Below are positions 22,279 through 32,484 of a stretch of 64,000 nt of DNA, piece by piece. The DNA lies in NCBI GenBank assembly GCA_905221605.1, contig CAJNDS010000684.1, positions 1 to 64,000 on the forward strand. The letters run 5' to 3'. The DNA comes from Symbiodinium natans (Eukaryota; Sar; Dinophyceae; Suessiales; Symbiodiniaceae). Each line of letters opens with the position of its first letter. The first letter of the stretch is position 1. The translations under genes were made by a program, and so were the position numbers. The notes under the pieces were generated by a model, which was given only the letters and a program-made list of their open reading frames with translations, did no database searches and had not been told where the DNA came from.

Positions 22279-22339
22279 CCAGGCCTTGAGCTTTTGCTCG
22301 GCGATCTCCTCCGGCGATGGATCTCGGTCCAGAGCTGCC
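22279..22339 (-). CDS. Candidate internal exon, P[ST]xxE[IV] motif
   Basis: Acceptor GTCTCCCAG|G, donor GCCTGG|GTGGGAAG. 61 nt: 1 base plus 20 codons. Reads AALDRDPSPEEIAEQKLKAW, a likely helix with its N-cap at the PSPEEI motif that recurs in three other exons. Confidence 0.55.
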
Positions 22340-22686
22340 CTGGGAGACGCTCAACTGTTCCTTAAGGTTCAGGGTCTAAGTGTCTTTTATCATTAAAGAG
22401 TATGAAAATCCGGAAGCAAAGATGTACCTGTTGCAACAAACTCAGGGCTTCAGGTTTCGGGCTTCATACAAAACATATCAAAGGGCACCCTTATTCCAAG
22501 AACAAACCTTCTCTTCACTTCCCTACTTCTCACTGCGAAGGGCGGCTTAAAGTTTAGGGTTTAGGGTTTAGAGTGATAACATGGGAGGATGTGGTGGCGG
22601 TGAACCCTGAACCCTAGCCCTAAACCCAAACCCCAAAGCCTAAACCCCAAACCCTAAAGCCTAAGCCTCCTCTCCCTACGCCGCAC

Positions 22687-22745
22687 CTCAGGGCGTCCGC
22701 CACCTGCGTCGTGGCGGCGCAGGCCTCGCGGTCCTTGTCACGAGC
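22687..22745 (-). CDS. Candidate internal exon
   Basis: Acceptor AAGCCAG|G, donor CTGAG|GTGCGG. 59 nt: 19 codons plus 2. Reads ARDKDREACAATTQVADAL. Nearly all codons end in G or C. Confidence 0.55.
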
Positions 22746-23193
22746 CTGGCTTGCCAAAGGGGTCCCCCACGAAGCCAAGCTTAGCCTGTGCCCAACTGTT
22801 TAGGGCTTAGGGCTTAGGGTTGAGGGTCTAGGGCGTAGGGCAACATGAAAAGTACTCAAAATAGTAGAAGCAACAAAGAACAAGAAACAGCAGAACCCTA
22901 AACCCTAAACCCTAAACCCTAAACCCTAAACCCTAAACCCCGAACCCTAATCCCTGAACCCTAAGCCCTTCATCGCTCTTTAATGGAAAGGCTGCCCTGA
23001 CCGGTGTGTGTGTGGTCTTGCGCCCCTTCAAAGCTGTCACGGCTTCAGGGTTTAGGGGGTAGAGGGGGTTTGGGGTTTCGGGGGTTTAGGGCAAGGATTT
23101 AGGGTTCAGGGGGTTTAGGGTTTGCGGTTTAGGGTTTAGGGCTAGGGCTTGGGGTTTATGTTTAGGGTTTTGGGGACTTCGTGCCTTCTTCAC

Positions 23194-23236
23194 CTTTGCG
23201 GCTGGCGGCGGATCGTCGGCAGCCTCTGCGAACAAG
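23194..23236 (-). CDS. Candidate internal exon
   Basis: Acceptor TCGATAG|C, donor GCAAAG|GTGAAGAAGG. 43 nt: 1 base plus 14 codons. Reads LFAEAADDPPPAAK. The frame continues VKKAR past the donor, so the exon may be longer. Confidence 0.45.
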
Positions 23237-23981
23237 CTATCGAGGGAAGGCAACACCCTAAACCCTAAACGGCCCTATGCCCGAAAGCTAAACCCTAACG
23301 GAGTAGACACACGGGCCGTGGCCTTAGGATCCAACACCCAAAACCCAAACCCAAACCCTAAACCCCAAACCCGAAACCCAAACCATCAAACCCTAATCCC
23401 TACACCCAAAACTCTAGCCCCAAAATCCCGAAACCCCAAACTCTCTACCCTAGAAGACTGCAACAGGAACAGGGCCACAGCTGATTCTTAAAACCCACCG
23501 GAACTCTGAAAAGACCCTGACAGAGTCTTCCAGGGTTTAGGGCTTGGGGTTTAGCTTTAGTGTTTAGGGGTTGTCCTAAACCCTAAACCCTAAACCCTAA
23601 ACCCTAAACCTTAAACCCTAAACCATTGGGGTTTAGGGTTCAGGGACATTACTCGTAAGTAGAGGTATTAGGGTTTAGGGTTTAGGGTTTAGGGTTCAGG
23701 GTTTAGGGTTTAGGGTTTAGGGTTCAGGGGTACCTTAAGGGGGGTACGTACTTGGAGACCCCTGAACTCAAGCCCCTGCAGCATGATTCCGCAACCCTGA
23801 GCCCGAAATACTAAACCCTACAGCCCATGATCTAGGGCCTCATACATGGGCCCCTAACTTGGGTCCCATGTTATTTTGACAAAACGAACACTGCATATAA
23901 TCAGGGCCCATACTTCGGCTAACTATAAACAAGGGGAAGGGACCGTACTGATAACGGTTCCAACCTTAGCTATAAGGCAAC

Positions 23982-24037
23982 CCTGAGTGCAGGACTTGAT
24001 CCATGATGTCCTCCTCCTCGTCTCCGTCCGAATCCGA
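23982..24037 (-). CDS. Candidate internal exon, acidic
   Basis: Acceptor TTGCCAG|T, donor CTCAGG|GTTGCC. 56 nt: 18 codons plus 2. Reads SDSDGDEEEDIMDQVLHS. Confidence 0.5.
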
Positions 24038-24628
24038 CTGGCAAGCAAAGGGTTTAGGGTTTAGGGTTTGGGGTTTGGGATTTGGGGTTTGGGGTTTGGG
24101 GTTTGGGGTTTGGGGTTTAGGGTTTAGGGTTTGGGTTCATGACTCATGGCTTGTTGGGCGATGGGCTATGGGTTTAGGGGGTCTGGGGCCCGAAACCTGT
24201 GGTGGCTTGTGCTTTACAGCCTACGGCCGTGTGCGCTAGCTTGAGTCCAAACCTTGTCAAGCTATAGGCAAGCAAAACCCTAAACCCTCAACCCTAAACC
24301 CTAAAGCCTAAACCCTCTTTTGTTGGGCTTGTGAGAGAGCGCGGTCAGCTTTTGCGCGCAGGGCCCCCCCCTGATCCCTAAAACCCCAAACCCCTGAAGC
24401 GATAACCCTCCCCCCCACCCCGCCTTATCCCTCAAACAGCCCCAAGGCCCGCACACGAAATCTAATAATCCCTAAAGCCCCAAACCCGTAAATCCTGCAC
24501 ACTAAATCCCCTAAACCTTCAAACTAAACCCAAAACCCACATCCCAAAACCCCAAACCCAAAACCAAAAACCCAAAACCCTAAGCCCTAACCCCGTAATC
24601 CCAGCACCGAAATGCCCTCAGGGCCAAC

Positions 24629-24660
24629 TGGCCTCGGACTCTGACGACGAAGGCTCCGAC
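24629..24660 (-). CDS. Candidate short acidic exon
   Basis: Acceptor CAAAGCAG|G, donor GGCCA|GTTGGCCC. 32 nt. Reads SEPSSSESEA, similar in composition to the exons at 25795, 23982 and 21480. Confidence 0.4.
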
Positions 24661-25626
24661 CTGCTTTGGTTAAGGGTTTAGGTTTAGGGTTTAGGGTTTA
24701 GGGTTTTAGGGTTTAGGGTTTAGGGTTTAGGGTTTAGGGTTTAGGGTTTAGTGTTTAGGGTTTAGGGTTTGCAAATTGCGGGGTCACAGTGCGCTTGTCA
24801 TGTTCTGGTTTAGGGTCCAGGGTCCAGGGTTTTAGGGTTTGGGGTTTGGTGTTTTTTGCTTTAAGGGCTGTACGGCTTTTTTGATTTTGAGGGTTTGGGG
24901 TGCTGTTGGAGCTCTTAAGATTCTTCATGGGTTTTAGGGTGTTGGCGGTTAAGGTTCTTAGGGCTCTTCAGTTCTTTTGAGGGGGCTTGGGCTTCATATT
25001 TTTCAGGGTCTGGGGCGTTGTGGGCTTGCAGGGTTTTCAAGTTGGGGGGTTGGGGTTGCTTTTTCTTGGGGAAGGGAACGGGAGAGGGAGGGAGGGCGGA
25101 AGAGAGGGGGAGAAAGTCGCAAGGGAGAAGAGTGGAAGGAGGGGAAGCCTCCAACCTCCCAACACGCCAGGCACCAAACCCAGGCCCTCCAGGGTTCGGG
25201 GTTTGGGGTTTTCGGGTTCCTTGGTCCCTTATGGGGTTGATGTTGGGCCCCTTTTTTCAAGATCCCTGAGGCACGATACGGGCCATATTGGGAGTATAGT
25301 AAGGGGAACCGTTAGGGGTACAACCTTAGGGGCGCGAGCCTGAATCCCTGGATAAACCCCTATGTTAGACTCCAAGCCCTTGAAGCCTTCTAATTACCCC
25401 ATACACCCTAAATAGGGTTTAGGGCTTAGCAGGGTTTGAGCAACCCCTAAACCCTAAACCCTAAACCCTAAACCCTAAACCCTAAACCCTAAACCCTAAA
25501 CCCTAAACCCTAAACCCTAAACCCTAAACCCTAAACCCGAACGTAGCTCATGACAAGAGCAAATGAAGCTTCAGAGGTTCTAGGCATGCTCGTCATCGCC
25601 GCTTCATCCCGTCACCTCTATTTGCT

Positions 25627-25788
25627 GAAGAACCCCCCAAAATTAAAAACAAAAAACTAAAAACTGATAATCCCGATATTGCCCTTGCAAGGAAGAATAT
25701 TTGTAGTTTTTGGGAGGGGTTCTCAAGCAAGTAGTAGCTCATATTTGTTTTTTTTTGGGGGGTTCTTAAGCAAAGAGCGGCTCAGAGG
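25627..25788. mobile_element. Family P4, composite or nested copies
   Basis: TTGCTGAAGAACCCCCC, then GGGAGGGGTTCTCAAGCAAG and again GGGGGGTTCTTAAGCAAAG. The doubled right end suggests one copy landed in or beside another. Confidence 0.55.
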
Positions 25789-25794
25789 CCCAGG

Positions 25795-25849
25795 CTCAGT
25801 CTCCTCCTCGTCCGGCTCCGACTCTTCGGACAGGTCGCTTTCGAATCCC
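25795..25849 (-). CDS. Candidate exon, acidic Ser/Glu-rich
   Basis: Acceptor CCCAAG|G. Reads GFESDLSEESEPDEEETEPG. The low end, beside an inverted-repeat element, is approximate. Composition suggests a disordered acidic segment. Confidence 0.5.
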
Positions 25850-26116
25850 CTTGGGTCTTGGCATGAAAAGGCTTAAAGGTTTGTTTAGGGTGGCAGGTGT
25901 TTGGGTTTAGGGCTTTAAGGGTTTTAAGCGTTTTGAGGGTTTAGGGTTTTAGGGCTTAGGCTCTTTCCGGGAGGGCTTTGAGTTTGGGGGGAGGGGAGTG
26001 CGGGGGCTGGGGACCCTAAACCCTAAAGCCTAACCATCAACCCGAAACCCTAAACCCTAAACCCCAAAACCCTACGCAAATCTACACGTGGCTCCACGGG
26101 CAATCGTGTGCATTAC

Positions 26117-26152
26117 CAAGTTCAGGCGCCCTGTGCCGGAACTCCGTAGAAC
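26117..26152 (-). CDS. Candidate short exon
   Basis: Acceptor CTGAAG|G, donor AACTTG|GTAATGCAC. Exactly 12 codons. Reads VLRSSGTGRLNL. The frame remains open past the donor. Confidence 0.4.
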
Positions 26153-26185
26153 CTTCAGACCCTCAACCCTCAGCTATAGGTCGGG

Positions 26186-26695
26186 TAGGGTTTAGGGTTT
26201 AGGGTTTAGGGTTTAGGGTTTAGGGTTTAGGGTTTAGGGTTTCGGGTTTAGGGTTTAGGGTTTAGGGTTTAGGGTTTAGGTTTAGGTTTAGGGTTTAGGG
26301 GGGTTTAGGGTTTAGGGTTTAGGGTTTAAGGGTTTAGGGTTAGGGTTTAGGGGGTTTAGGGTTTAGGGTTTTTAGGGTTTAGGGTTTAGTTTTTAGGGTT
26401 TAGGGTTTTTAGGGTTTAGGTTAGGGTTTAGGGGGTTTAGGGTTTAGGGTTTAGGGGGTTTAGGGTTTAGGGTTTTAGGGTTAGGGGGTTAGGGTTTAGT
26501 TTAGGGTTTAGGGTTTAGGGTTTAGGGTTTAGGGTTTAGGGTTTAGGGTTTAGGGTTTAGGGTTTAGGGTTTAGGGTTTAGGGTTTAGGGTTTAGGGTTT
26601 AGGGTTTAGGGTTTAGCTTTAGGGTTTAGGGTCTAGGGTTAAGGGTTAGGGTTTAGGGTTTAGGGTTTAGGGTTTAGGGTTTAGGTATTAGGGTT
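26186..26695 (+). repeat. Long irregular TTTAGGG array
   Basis: About 70 units with many slips (TTAGGG, TTTAGGGG, TTTTTAGGG, missing bases). By far the longest array; the irregularity contrasts with the perfect arrays elsewhere and suggests age or sequencing error. Confidence 0.9.
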
Positions 26696-26736
26696 GAGGC
26701 TTGAGGGTTGAGGGCTTAGGGGACTTAGGTATCCTA

Positions 26737-26868
26737 CTCGGTAGCCCAGTAACCGTATCATGATACTATTATTATTAGGGTGCCCTGTACCCTTTTTTGG
26801 GTTGGTTACTTTAAGAGGGAACCTTGAACCAACAAAAACGGGAAAAGGGTTACCACTGGGCCACCAAG
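26737..26868 (+). mobile_element. Family P1 copy 2
   Basis: TCGGTAGCCCAGTAACC at one end, CACTGGGCCACCAAG at the other; slightly longer because of an ATTATT insertion near the left arm. Confidence 0.75.
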
Positions 26869-27140
26869 TCTAAGTCGGGGGTGCCTCCCTGTATGCCCCG
26901 AACAGAAGCTTTCAGGCTTTCAGGGGTTAGAGCCCGGAGTCTTCAAGAAGAAAGGCTCAAGGTCAAGGGCTTGCTGGGGTTTGGGGGGCTTAGGGTTGAA
27001 GGTTCATAAGTTCATGCTTTAGGGTTCAGGGAATGCTGAACTGAGCCCTCCCCAAAACCCTGAACTCAACCCTGAACGTAAACTCCAAACCCGCCTAAAC
27101 CCCTTAACCCTAAACCCTACATAACAAACCCTTAGTATAC

Positions 27141-27249
27141 CTTGGTAGCCCAGTAAGCTTATACTAGCGGTACCCTTTTTTGTGGTTGGCTTCTTTATAA
27201 GGGAACCTAGAATCAAAGAAGAGAAAAAGGGTGCCACTGGGCTTCCAAG
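27141..27249 (+). mobile_element. Family P1 copy 3 with possible ATAC duplication
   Basis: CTTGGTAGCCCAGTAAGC to CACTGGGCTTCCAAG. ATAC directly precedes and directly follows the element, a possible 4 bp target duplication. Confidence 0.75.
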
Positions 27250-27272
27250 ATACCCTAAGCCCTAACCCTAAA

Positions 27273-27472
27273 CCCTAAACCCTAAACCCTAAAGCCTAAA
27301 GCCTAAAGCCTAAAGCCTAAAGCCTAAAGCCTAAAGCCTAAGGCCTAAGGCCTAAGGCCTAAGGCCTAAGGCCTAAAGCCTAAAGCCTAAAGCCTAAAGC
27401 CTAAAGCCTAAAGCCTAAAGCCTCAAGCCTAAAGCCTAAAGCCTAAACCCTAAAGCCTAAACCCTAAACCCT
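27273..27472 (-). repeat. Variant heptamer array, CCTAAAG and CCTAAGG
   Basis: Starts as CCCTAAA, then about 8 CCTAAAG units, about 6 CCTAAGG units, and about 12 CCTAAAG units before returning to CCCTAAA. A variant has spread in blocks, as in local unequal exchange. Confidence 0.9.
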
Positions 27473-27830
27473 ACACCTCAACAAACCCAAAAGGTCGGAA
27501 GTTCGGCTCCCGGCTCTTGGGAGTAGCTGGCCCTTGGGTCGGAGGAGGGTTTTTGAGGGCTTGGGGATTAGGGTTTAGGAAGTTTAGGGTTTAGTTACGG
27601 TTCAGGGTTCAGGTTTAGGGTTTTAGGGTTTAGGGGGTTGTAGTAGGGTTTTAGTAGGCATATCTTGGCAATGTCCCGCCAGAGCAGCTGCAACCGATGT
27701 CATGGCACAGCTACATCGACGCATCCGAATCCAGCCAAGCCAAATCATTCCACTGCATCTGTAGTAGGAGACCCTAAACCCTAAACCCTAAACCCTAAAA
27801 CCCTAAACCCTAAACCCTAAAGCCTAAACC

Positions 27831-28120
27831 CTAAACTGTACAACGCCAAAAGCAACAGATGCAAACATCCTTGCAGATCGTCCTAAAGTCCAGGGCTTGC
27901 GTGCAAAGAATGCAACTAAACATGGTAGTATTCCAAAGGTTATCACTACGGTTGTTCTTACGTTTCCTATTCTTAGTATCTTTATGATTCGGGCAAGAGG
28001 CGATCTCCTGCAAAACGCGGCAATGGTGCACAGGGCATTCCTTCGACCAAAATCCGGGGCCCTTGCGCCAGCGACGCGTGGGAGGGGGACTGAAGCCGAG
28101 CCTCCAGCGAGAAAGAACCT
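27831..28120 (-). CDS. Cys-rich open frame, unknown
   Basis: A frame of about 95 codons is open across most of this telomere-free islet. It includes ECPVHHCRVLQEIASC, then a Lys/Arg/Asn-rich stretch, then CILC and a cluster of six more Cys near the end. The Cys/His spacing suggests a metal-binding fold, but no family was recognised. A TAG ends the frame beside a telomeric array; the frame may be longer than the exon. Confidence 0.35.
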
Positions 28121-28249
28121 TTAAAACGCTACACCTACTTGAAGGTTCAGGATACTCATTAACAAATTCTGGCTGTACTTAGAACCCACTTATAAGCCCC
28201 TTAAGGTTTATATGTCCAGTTATTATTGGGTTAATTAATACAATACGAT

Positions 28250-28344
28250 AGGGGCCTTGATATTTAGAATAGGGTTTTGGGGGTTGTTATGGTATGATTA
28301 TACAGAGGCCCTGAGGGAATACTATTGGCAATTCTTCCGCCCCT
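28250..28344. mobile_element. Family P3 copy
   Basis: AGGGGCCTTGATATTTAGAA to ATTCTTCCGCCCCT, same internal order as the copy at 4954. Confidence 0.65.
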
Positions 28345-28472
28345 AAATGGCACCTAGACCGTGAACCTCAATTGCAACAGGAGCCCCTTCGCTTTTTGCC
28401 ATTGAAGGGGAAGGATTGGGGAAGATGCTGCAGGATTCAAGAGGACAAAGGTTTAGGGTTTAGGGTTAGAGA

Positions 28473-28476
<4 letters not shown>

Positions 28477-28524
<48 letters not shown>

Positions 28525-28545
28525 GAGAGAGAGAGAGAGTGTGCG
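28477..28545. repeat. (AG)n microsatellite
   Basis: GA repeats with a few interruptions; produces spurious charged open frames on both strands. Confidence 0.95.
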
Positions 28546-28931
28546 AGAGTGCGAGAGGGAGAGGGAGAGGGAGGGGACGGGGGACACGGGCCGTTGTGTC
28601 TCTTGAGCCTGGCGGTCGCCCTGAACCCTAAACGCTTCAGGGTTTAAGCTTCGTACATACCCTACAGGGAGGAGCCGAAACCCAAACCCTGAACCCTGAA
28701 CCCTAAACTCCAAACCCTAACACTCCCTTAGCCATAAGCGGGTGGAGGGGTGTCTCCCCCTCCCCCCACACCCTGCTGGCCCCCCCCCACCCCACCCCCC
28801 CTTCGCCGCCCAAGAAAACCCTAACACCCCAACAATTTGTTTTTGGGAGCCTCCACAAAACAACAAAGCAAAATAGTGGTCCCAGCAACCCCCGGAACCC
28901 ATAAAAGGCACTCCAACCCTAAACCCTAAAC

Positions 28932-29057
28932 CGTCAAGAAGAACTTCGGTGGCACCTGGGCCTGCCAGGATACCCTGTGCGAACAGTCCGCTTCCCGAGA
29001 GAAGGCGCGTGGTGCTCTCGCTTGTCTGCTCGAGCGCCCAAGACATTTCCGGGTGGC
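28932..29057 (-). CDS. Candidate internal exon with heptamer donor
   Basis: Acceptor AGCAGTAG|G, donor TTGACG|GTTTAGGG. 126 nt: 2 bases, 41 codons, 1 base. Begins HPEMSWALEQTSESTTRLLS. The plus strand is also fully open (KKNFGGTWACQDTLCEQSAS) and has higher G/C at third positions, but its splice borders look worse. Confidence 0.45.
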
Positions 29058-29130
29058 CTACTGCTACCCTAAACCCTAAACCCTAAACCCTAAACCCTAA
29101 ACCCTAAATCCTAAACCCTAAACCCTAAAC

Positions 29131-29247
29131 CTTGCACAACGGCGTGGCCAGTGTTTTGACCCAGTCGTCTGTCATCTCAACTTGCCCATCGGGCCTATCA
29201 CCCGGCACCTGCCGAGGTTCTGGGACCTCAGACGCACAATGGTTCAC
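29131..29247 (-). CDS. Candidate internal exon, best heptamer donor
   Basis: Acceptor AAGCCTAG|GTG; donor TGCAAG|GTTTAGGGTTTAGG, where the intron begins at the first telomeric heptamer. Exactly 39 codons with no remainder. Contains EVPEPRQVPGDRPDGQV and ends WVKTLATPLCK. This is the cleanest example of a telomeric array serving as the 5' part of an intron. Confidence 0.6.
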
Positions 29248-29951
29248 CTAGGCTTCGTTGATTAAACCCTAAACCCTAAACCCTAAACCCTAAACCCTAA
29301 ACCCTAAACCCTAAACCCCAGGGCCTCTAACTGCTTCTGCAGCTCCTGCTCTTTCTGCTTCTTCACCTGCTGGAGGTACCTTGCTGAGGGTTAGCGTCGG
29401 AAGTTTGGGGGTTTCGGGATTAGGGATTAGGGTTTAGGGTTTAGGCCCTAAACCCTAAACCCTAAACCCTAAACCCTAAACCCTAAACTTTAGAGTTCAG
29501 ACAGCGTTTAGGGTGTTCCGGGCTTCGGGAACTTCAGCGGGGTTCTATCGGGGAACCTGAGGCGCACAAAAAAAGGGACAGGGTACTTCGGGGGGGCCGT
29601 AGCGCAACTTCATGCTACCATTTCTGCCACCTAAACCCTAAACCCTAAACCCTAAACTTAAACCCCAAACCCTAAACCCTAAACCCTAAACCCTAAACCC
29701 CAAACCCTAACCTCACTCGCCCAAGTACCCTTCAGATAGCCTAACTACCCCCTCAAGGTACAGCTACGCCCTTATTATGGCGTACTTGGGGGGGGGGGGG
29801 TTCAGGATCAGGTTTAGGTTTAGGGTTCAGGGTTCAGGGTTTAGGGTTTAGGGTTTAGGGTAACCCGCCCCCGGAAGCCTGTCAGTTGCTTGGGAGTGTC
29901 AGGTCTATGTCGGCTCATGACACACTTCCCCTCGTCCAGCTCCGAAAACAC

Positions 29952-30040
29952 CTCGTCTGGATGGTTCGCCCCAAATCAGCGGCATTGTGACTGACAAAGA
30001 TGTTATCCCCCTTCTTCTTCACGACCAGCTCCGTCGCATC
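29952..30040 (-). CDS. Candidate internal exon, basic
   Basis: Acceptor AGGGTAG|G, donor ACGAG|GTGTTTTCGG. 89 nt: 29 codons plus 2. Reads DATELVVKKKGDNIFVSHNA and on. Another frame just downstream is also open (DEVFSELDEGKCVMSRHR), so the islet may extend or contain two exons. Confidence 0.5.
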
Positions 30041-30409
30041 CTACCCTGCGTCCGCTGTCCAGTATGAACCGTCTTAACCTTTTAGCCTTTTAACCCTATA
30101 AGCCCTATGAAGCCTATGAAGCCTATAAACCCTATAAACTCGATGAACCCTATGAACTCTATAAACCCTTAACCCCTTAAACCCTAAATCCGCAAGCCCA
30201 TCCGGCTCCAAGCACGTCCGTGTCTCCTACGCGATCACTCGCCAAATGCCCGCGCGCTAAGGAAACCTGTTCTTCCAAGAATGCCAGTTGGACATGCTTC
30301 CGAAGCAACACTGCGGACAGAATGCCTCGACCGAGGTTAAAGGTGTACGGTTGTAGCAAAACTACACATAAATATCAATAAATGTAAACAAAAATATACA
30401 AATATACAT

Positions 30410-30436
30410 ACATACATACATACATACATACATACA

Positions 30437-30469
<33 letters not shown>

Positions 30470-30472
30470 GTA
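30410..30472. repeat. (CATA)n microsatellite
   Basis: About 16 tetranucleotide units. Confidence 0.95.
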
Positions 30473-31072
30473 TAATCTACATACACACGCAGCTTTCTCC
30501 ATACAGCTTTCTCCATGCAAGAAGAGTCGAAGCCGATCAATTCTTTTGGGGGCAAGACCGTGTAATGCCAAAATCATGCTCGCAAACCGTTGATCCCCAA
30601 ACATCCCTAGGCCCTAAACTGGTAGGCCAGAAACATTATCAGGCAGAGGATTCCCCTTTACTGCTGGTCCCTTTCCGAGCGTACCACTGACCCTAACCAC
30701 CCTAACCTCTGAACGATAAACCCACGAACATTCAAAACCTCAAGCTCTTTAACTCTAACCCAGAACCCTAAACCTCCCTTGTGGATGCTAGTCGCCCGAA
30801 GGAAGCCATATTTGTGCGGAAGCCGGGAGGGCTGGCTAAGTTGTCCCACTTTTGGAGTACATGTTTGAAGGATGTTGGTGGTTTATGGCGCTGTCCAACA
30901 CTAGCTTAGGTTGGCCCCTTAAAGCCTCCGAAACACATTCGTAAATATCATGCTCTTGTTCTCTTCAGATCAACAAGGGAACATGTGAATAACCCTAAGC
31001 CCTACACCCGAAACCCCAAGCCCTAAAGCCCGAACCTATCCCAAGGGCATCTCCAGTAGCTGAGCTCGTCAC

Positions 31073-31103
31073 TTGCAGTATGCGAAGACGTCTGGCAACT
31101 CGC
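31073..31103 (-). CDS. Candidate micro-exon
   Basis: Acceptor CTGGAG|G, donor TGCAA|GTGACGAGC. 31 nt. Reads ELPDVFAYC. The FAYCK|GT ending resembles the LDYCK end of the exon at 50371. Confidence 0.4.
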
Positions 31104-31553
31104 CTCCAGGGGGTTCAGGGTTCAGGGTTGAGGATTTGGGGTTAAGGGTTTAGGGCTTCGGAGAAAAGAACCCTAAGCCCGAAACCCTGGGTTAGGAGGA
31201 ACATGACTTGTTTGACTGGGCTTCGGTACCCATCCTGCCCTAAACCCTAAACCCTAAACCCTAAACCCTAAACCCTAAACTCCAAACTCCTGAACCCGAA
31301 ACTTTAAGCCCCAAGGCCCAAACCGAAAACCCCCCCCCCAACCCCCGTGGAGCACGAGCGCACAGGATAATCCGAAACCCTAAGCCCTAAGCCCTAAGGC
31401 CACAGAGCAAACATCAAACGGAGGGGCTCCCGGGCCCGGTTTTAGGGGCTCTAGCAGCGGGTTTGGCTTTGGGGGTTTGGGCCCTAAAGCACTAACAACC
31501 CGCAAGCTTTACGGTTTTGGGGGGCTCTTAGGGCTTTCGGGCTTCCATTGCAC

Positions 31554-31623
31554 CCCTCCTCGACCCGCCTGGTGCCCCGCTGGGATGAAGCAGCCCCTCT
31601 TTGGCGACATCCACCAGGGCCTT
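31554..31623 (-). CDS. Candidate internal exon
   Basis: Acceptor GCAGTCAG|AAG, donor GGAGGG|GTGCAATGG. 70 nt: 23 codons plus 1. Reads KALVDVAKEGLLHPSGAPGG and then SRR. Confidence 0.5.
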
Positions 31624-31859
31624 CTGACTGCGAAGGTCTTGAGTGTAGGGTTTAGGGTTTAGGGTTAAGAGTTACGGTTTAGGGTTTAGAGGCCTTCAAG
31701 TTTAGTTTTCTTTGCTTAGGGTTTCGGGTGTGGGCTGTGGGTTTGGGGGCTGGTTGAGGAAGGTTTCAGGCATTTATGAGGGAAGCGCGTCGACGGCAGG
31801 GCTACCCGACATCCTCTTCTGAGCCGTCGCGACAAAAACTCTACCACGTCTCCCCAATT

Positions 31860-32065
31860 TAAGGGGTATAAGGAAGGACCCCTAGAAGGCAGCCTTAATC
31901 TTATTTCCCCCTATACATATGATATATATATATATATATATATATGCACACCTTATATCGTCCCTATATACCTAAGTAGCCGCGAAATGAGCCCTAAAGA
32001 ACCACTAAATAACCCCTATAAAACCCCTCAGGTCCCTTACAAGGGTCCCTCCTTTAGTCCCTTGA
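31860..32065. mobile_element. Related AT-rich element, family P5
   Basis: Contains ACCCCTAGAAGG, CTTATTTCCCCC, an (AT)n block, CCCTATATACC, AGTAGCC and AACCCCTATAAAACCCCT. The same order, shorter, occurs at 33672-33775. Confidence 0.45.
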
Positions 32066-32274
32066 CCAAAGAAGGTGCAGGTAGGAACCATACAAACCCT
32101 AAACCCTGATACATGAGTCCCAAACTCTAAACCCCAAGGCCCTTTCCGTTTTCCCTTTTCACTCTTTCTTCTTTTACCTTTTCCATTTTTTCCTTTACCC
32201 TAAACCCTAAGCCCTAAGCCCTAAGCCCCAAACCCTAAACCCTAAACCCTAACCTCTGGATCGTGAGAGGTAAC

Positions 32275-32306
32275 TTGGAGTCAGCAGTGCTCAGGGCCCC
32301 GGCACC
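32275..32306 (-). CDS. Candidate short exon
   Basis: Acceptor TTGTTAG|G, donor TCCAA|GTTACC. 32 nt: 10 codons plus 2. Reads GAGALSTADS. Confidence 0.35.
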
Positions 32307-32426
32307 CTAACAAAAGGGCTTCGGGAGCTTCCGGGTTTAGGGGCTAGGCCTAAACCCCAAACCCGAAACCCGAAACCCTAAACCCCAAACCCTAAACCCT
32401 AAACCCGAGCCCTGACCGACCTAAAC

Positions 32427-32484
32427 CTGGCAGAGCCTCCTGGACGATCGAGGCAAGCTGTTCATCCAGGATCTTCCGCAGCAA
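32427..32484 (-). CDS. Candidate internal exon, amphipathic helix
   Basis: Donor GCCAG|GTTTAGG sits at a heptamer-like sequence; the acceptor is not resolved. 58 nt: 19 codons plus 1. Reads LLRKILDEQLASIVQEALP, with a helical hydrophobic periodicity. Confidence 0.5.

Noticed and set aside
28372-28713. Charged open frames over 28.4-28.7 kb
   Set aside because: Caused by the (AG)n microsatellite.
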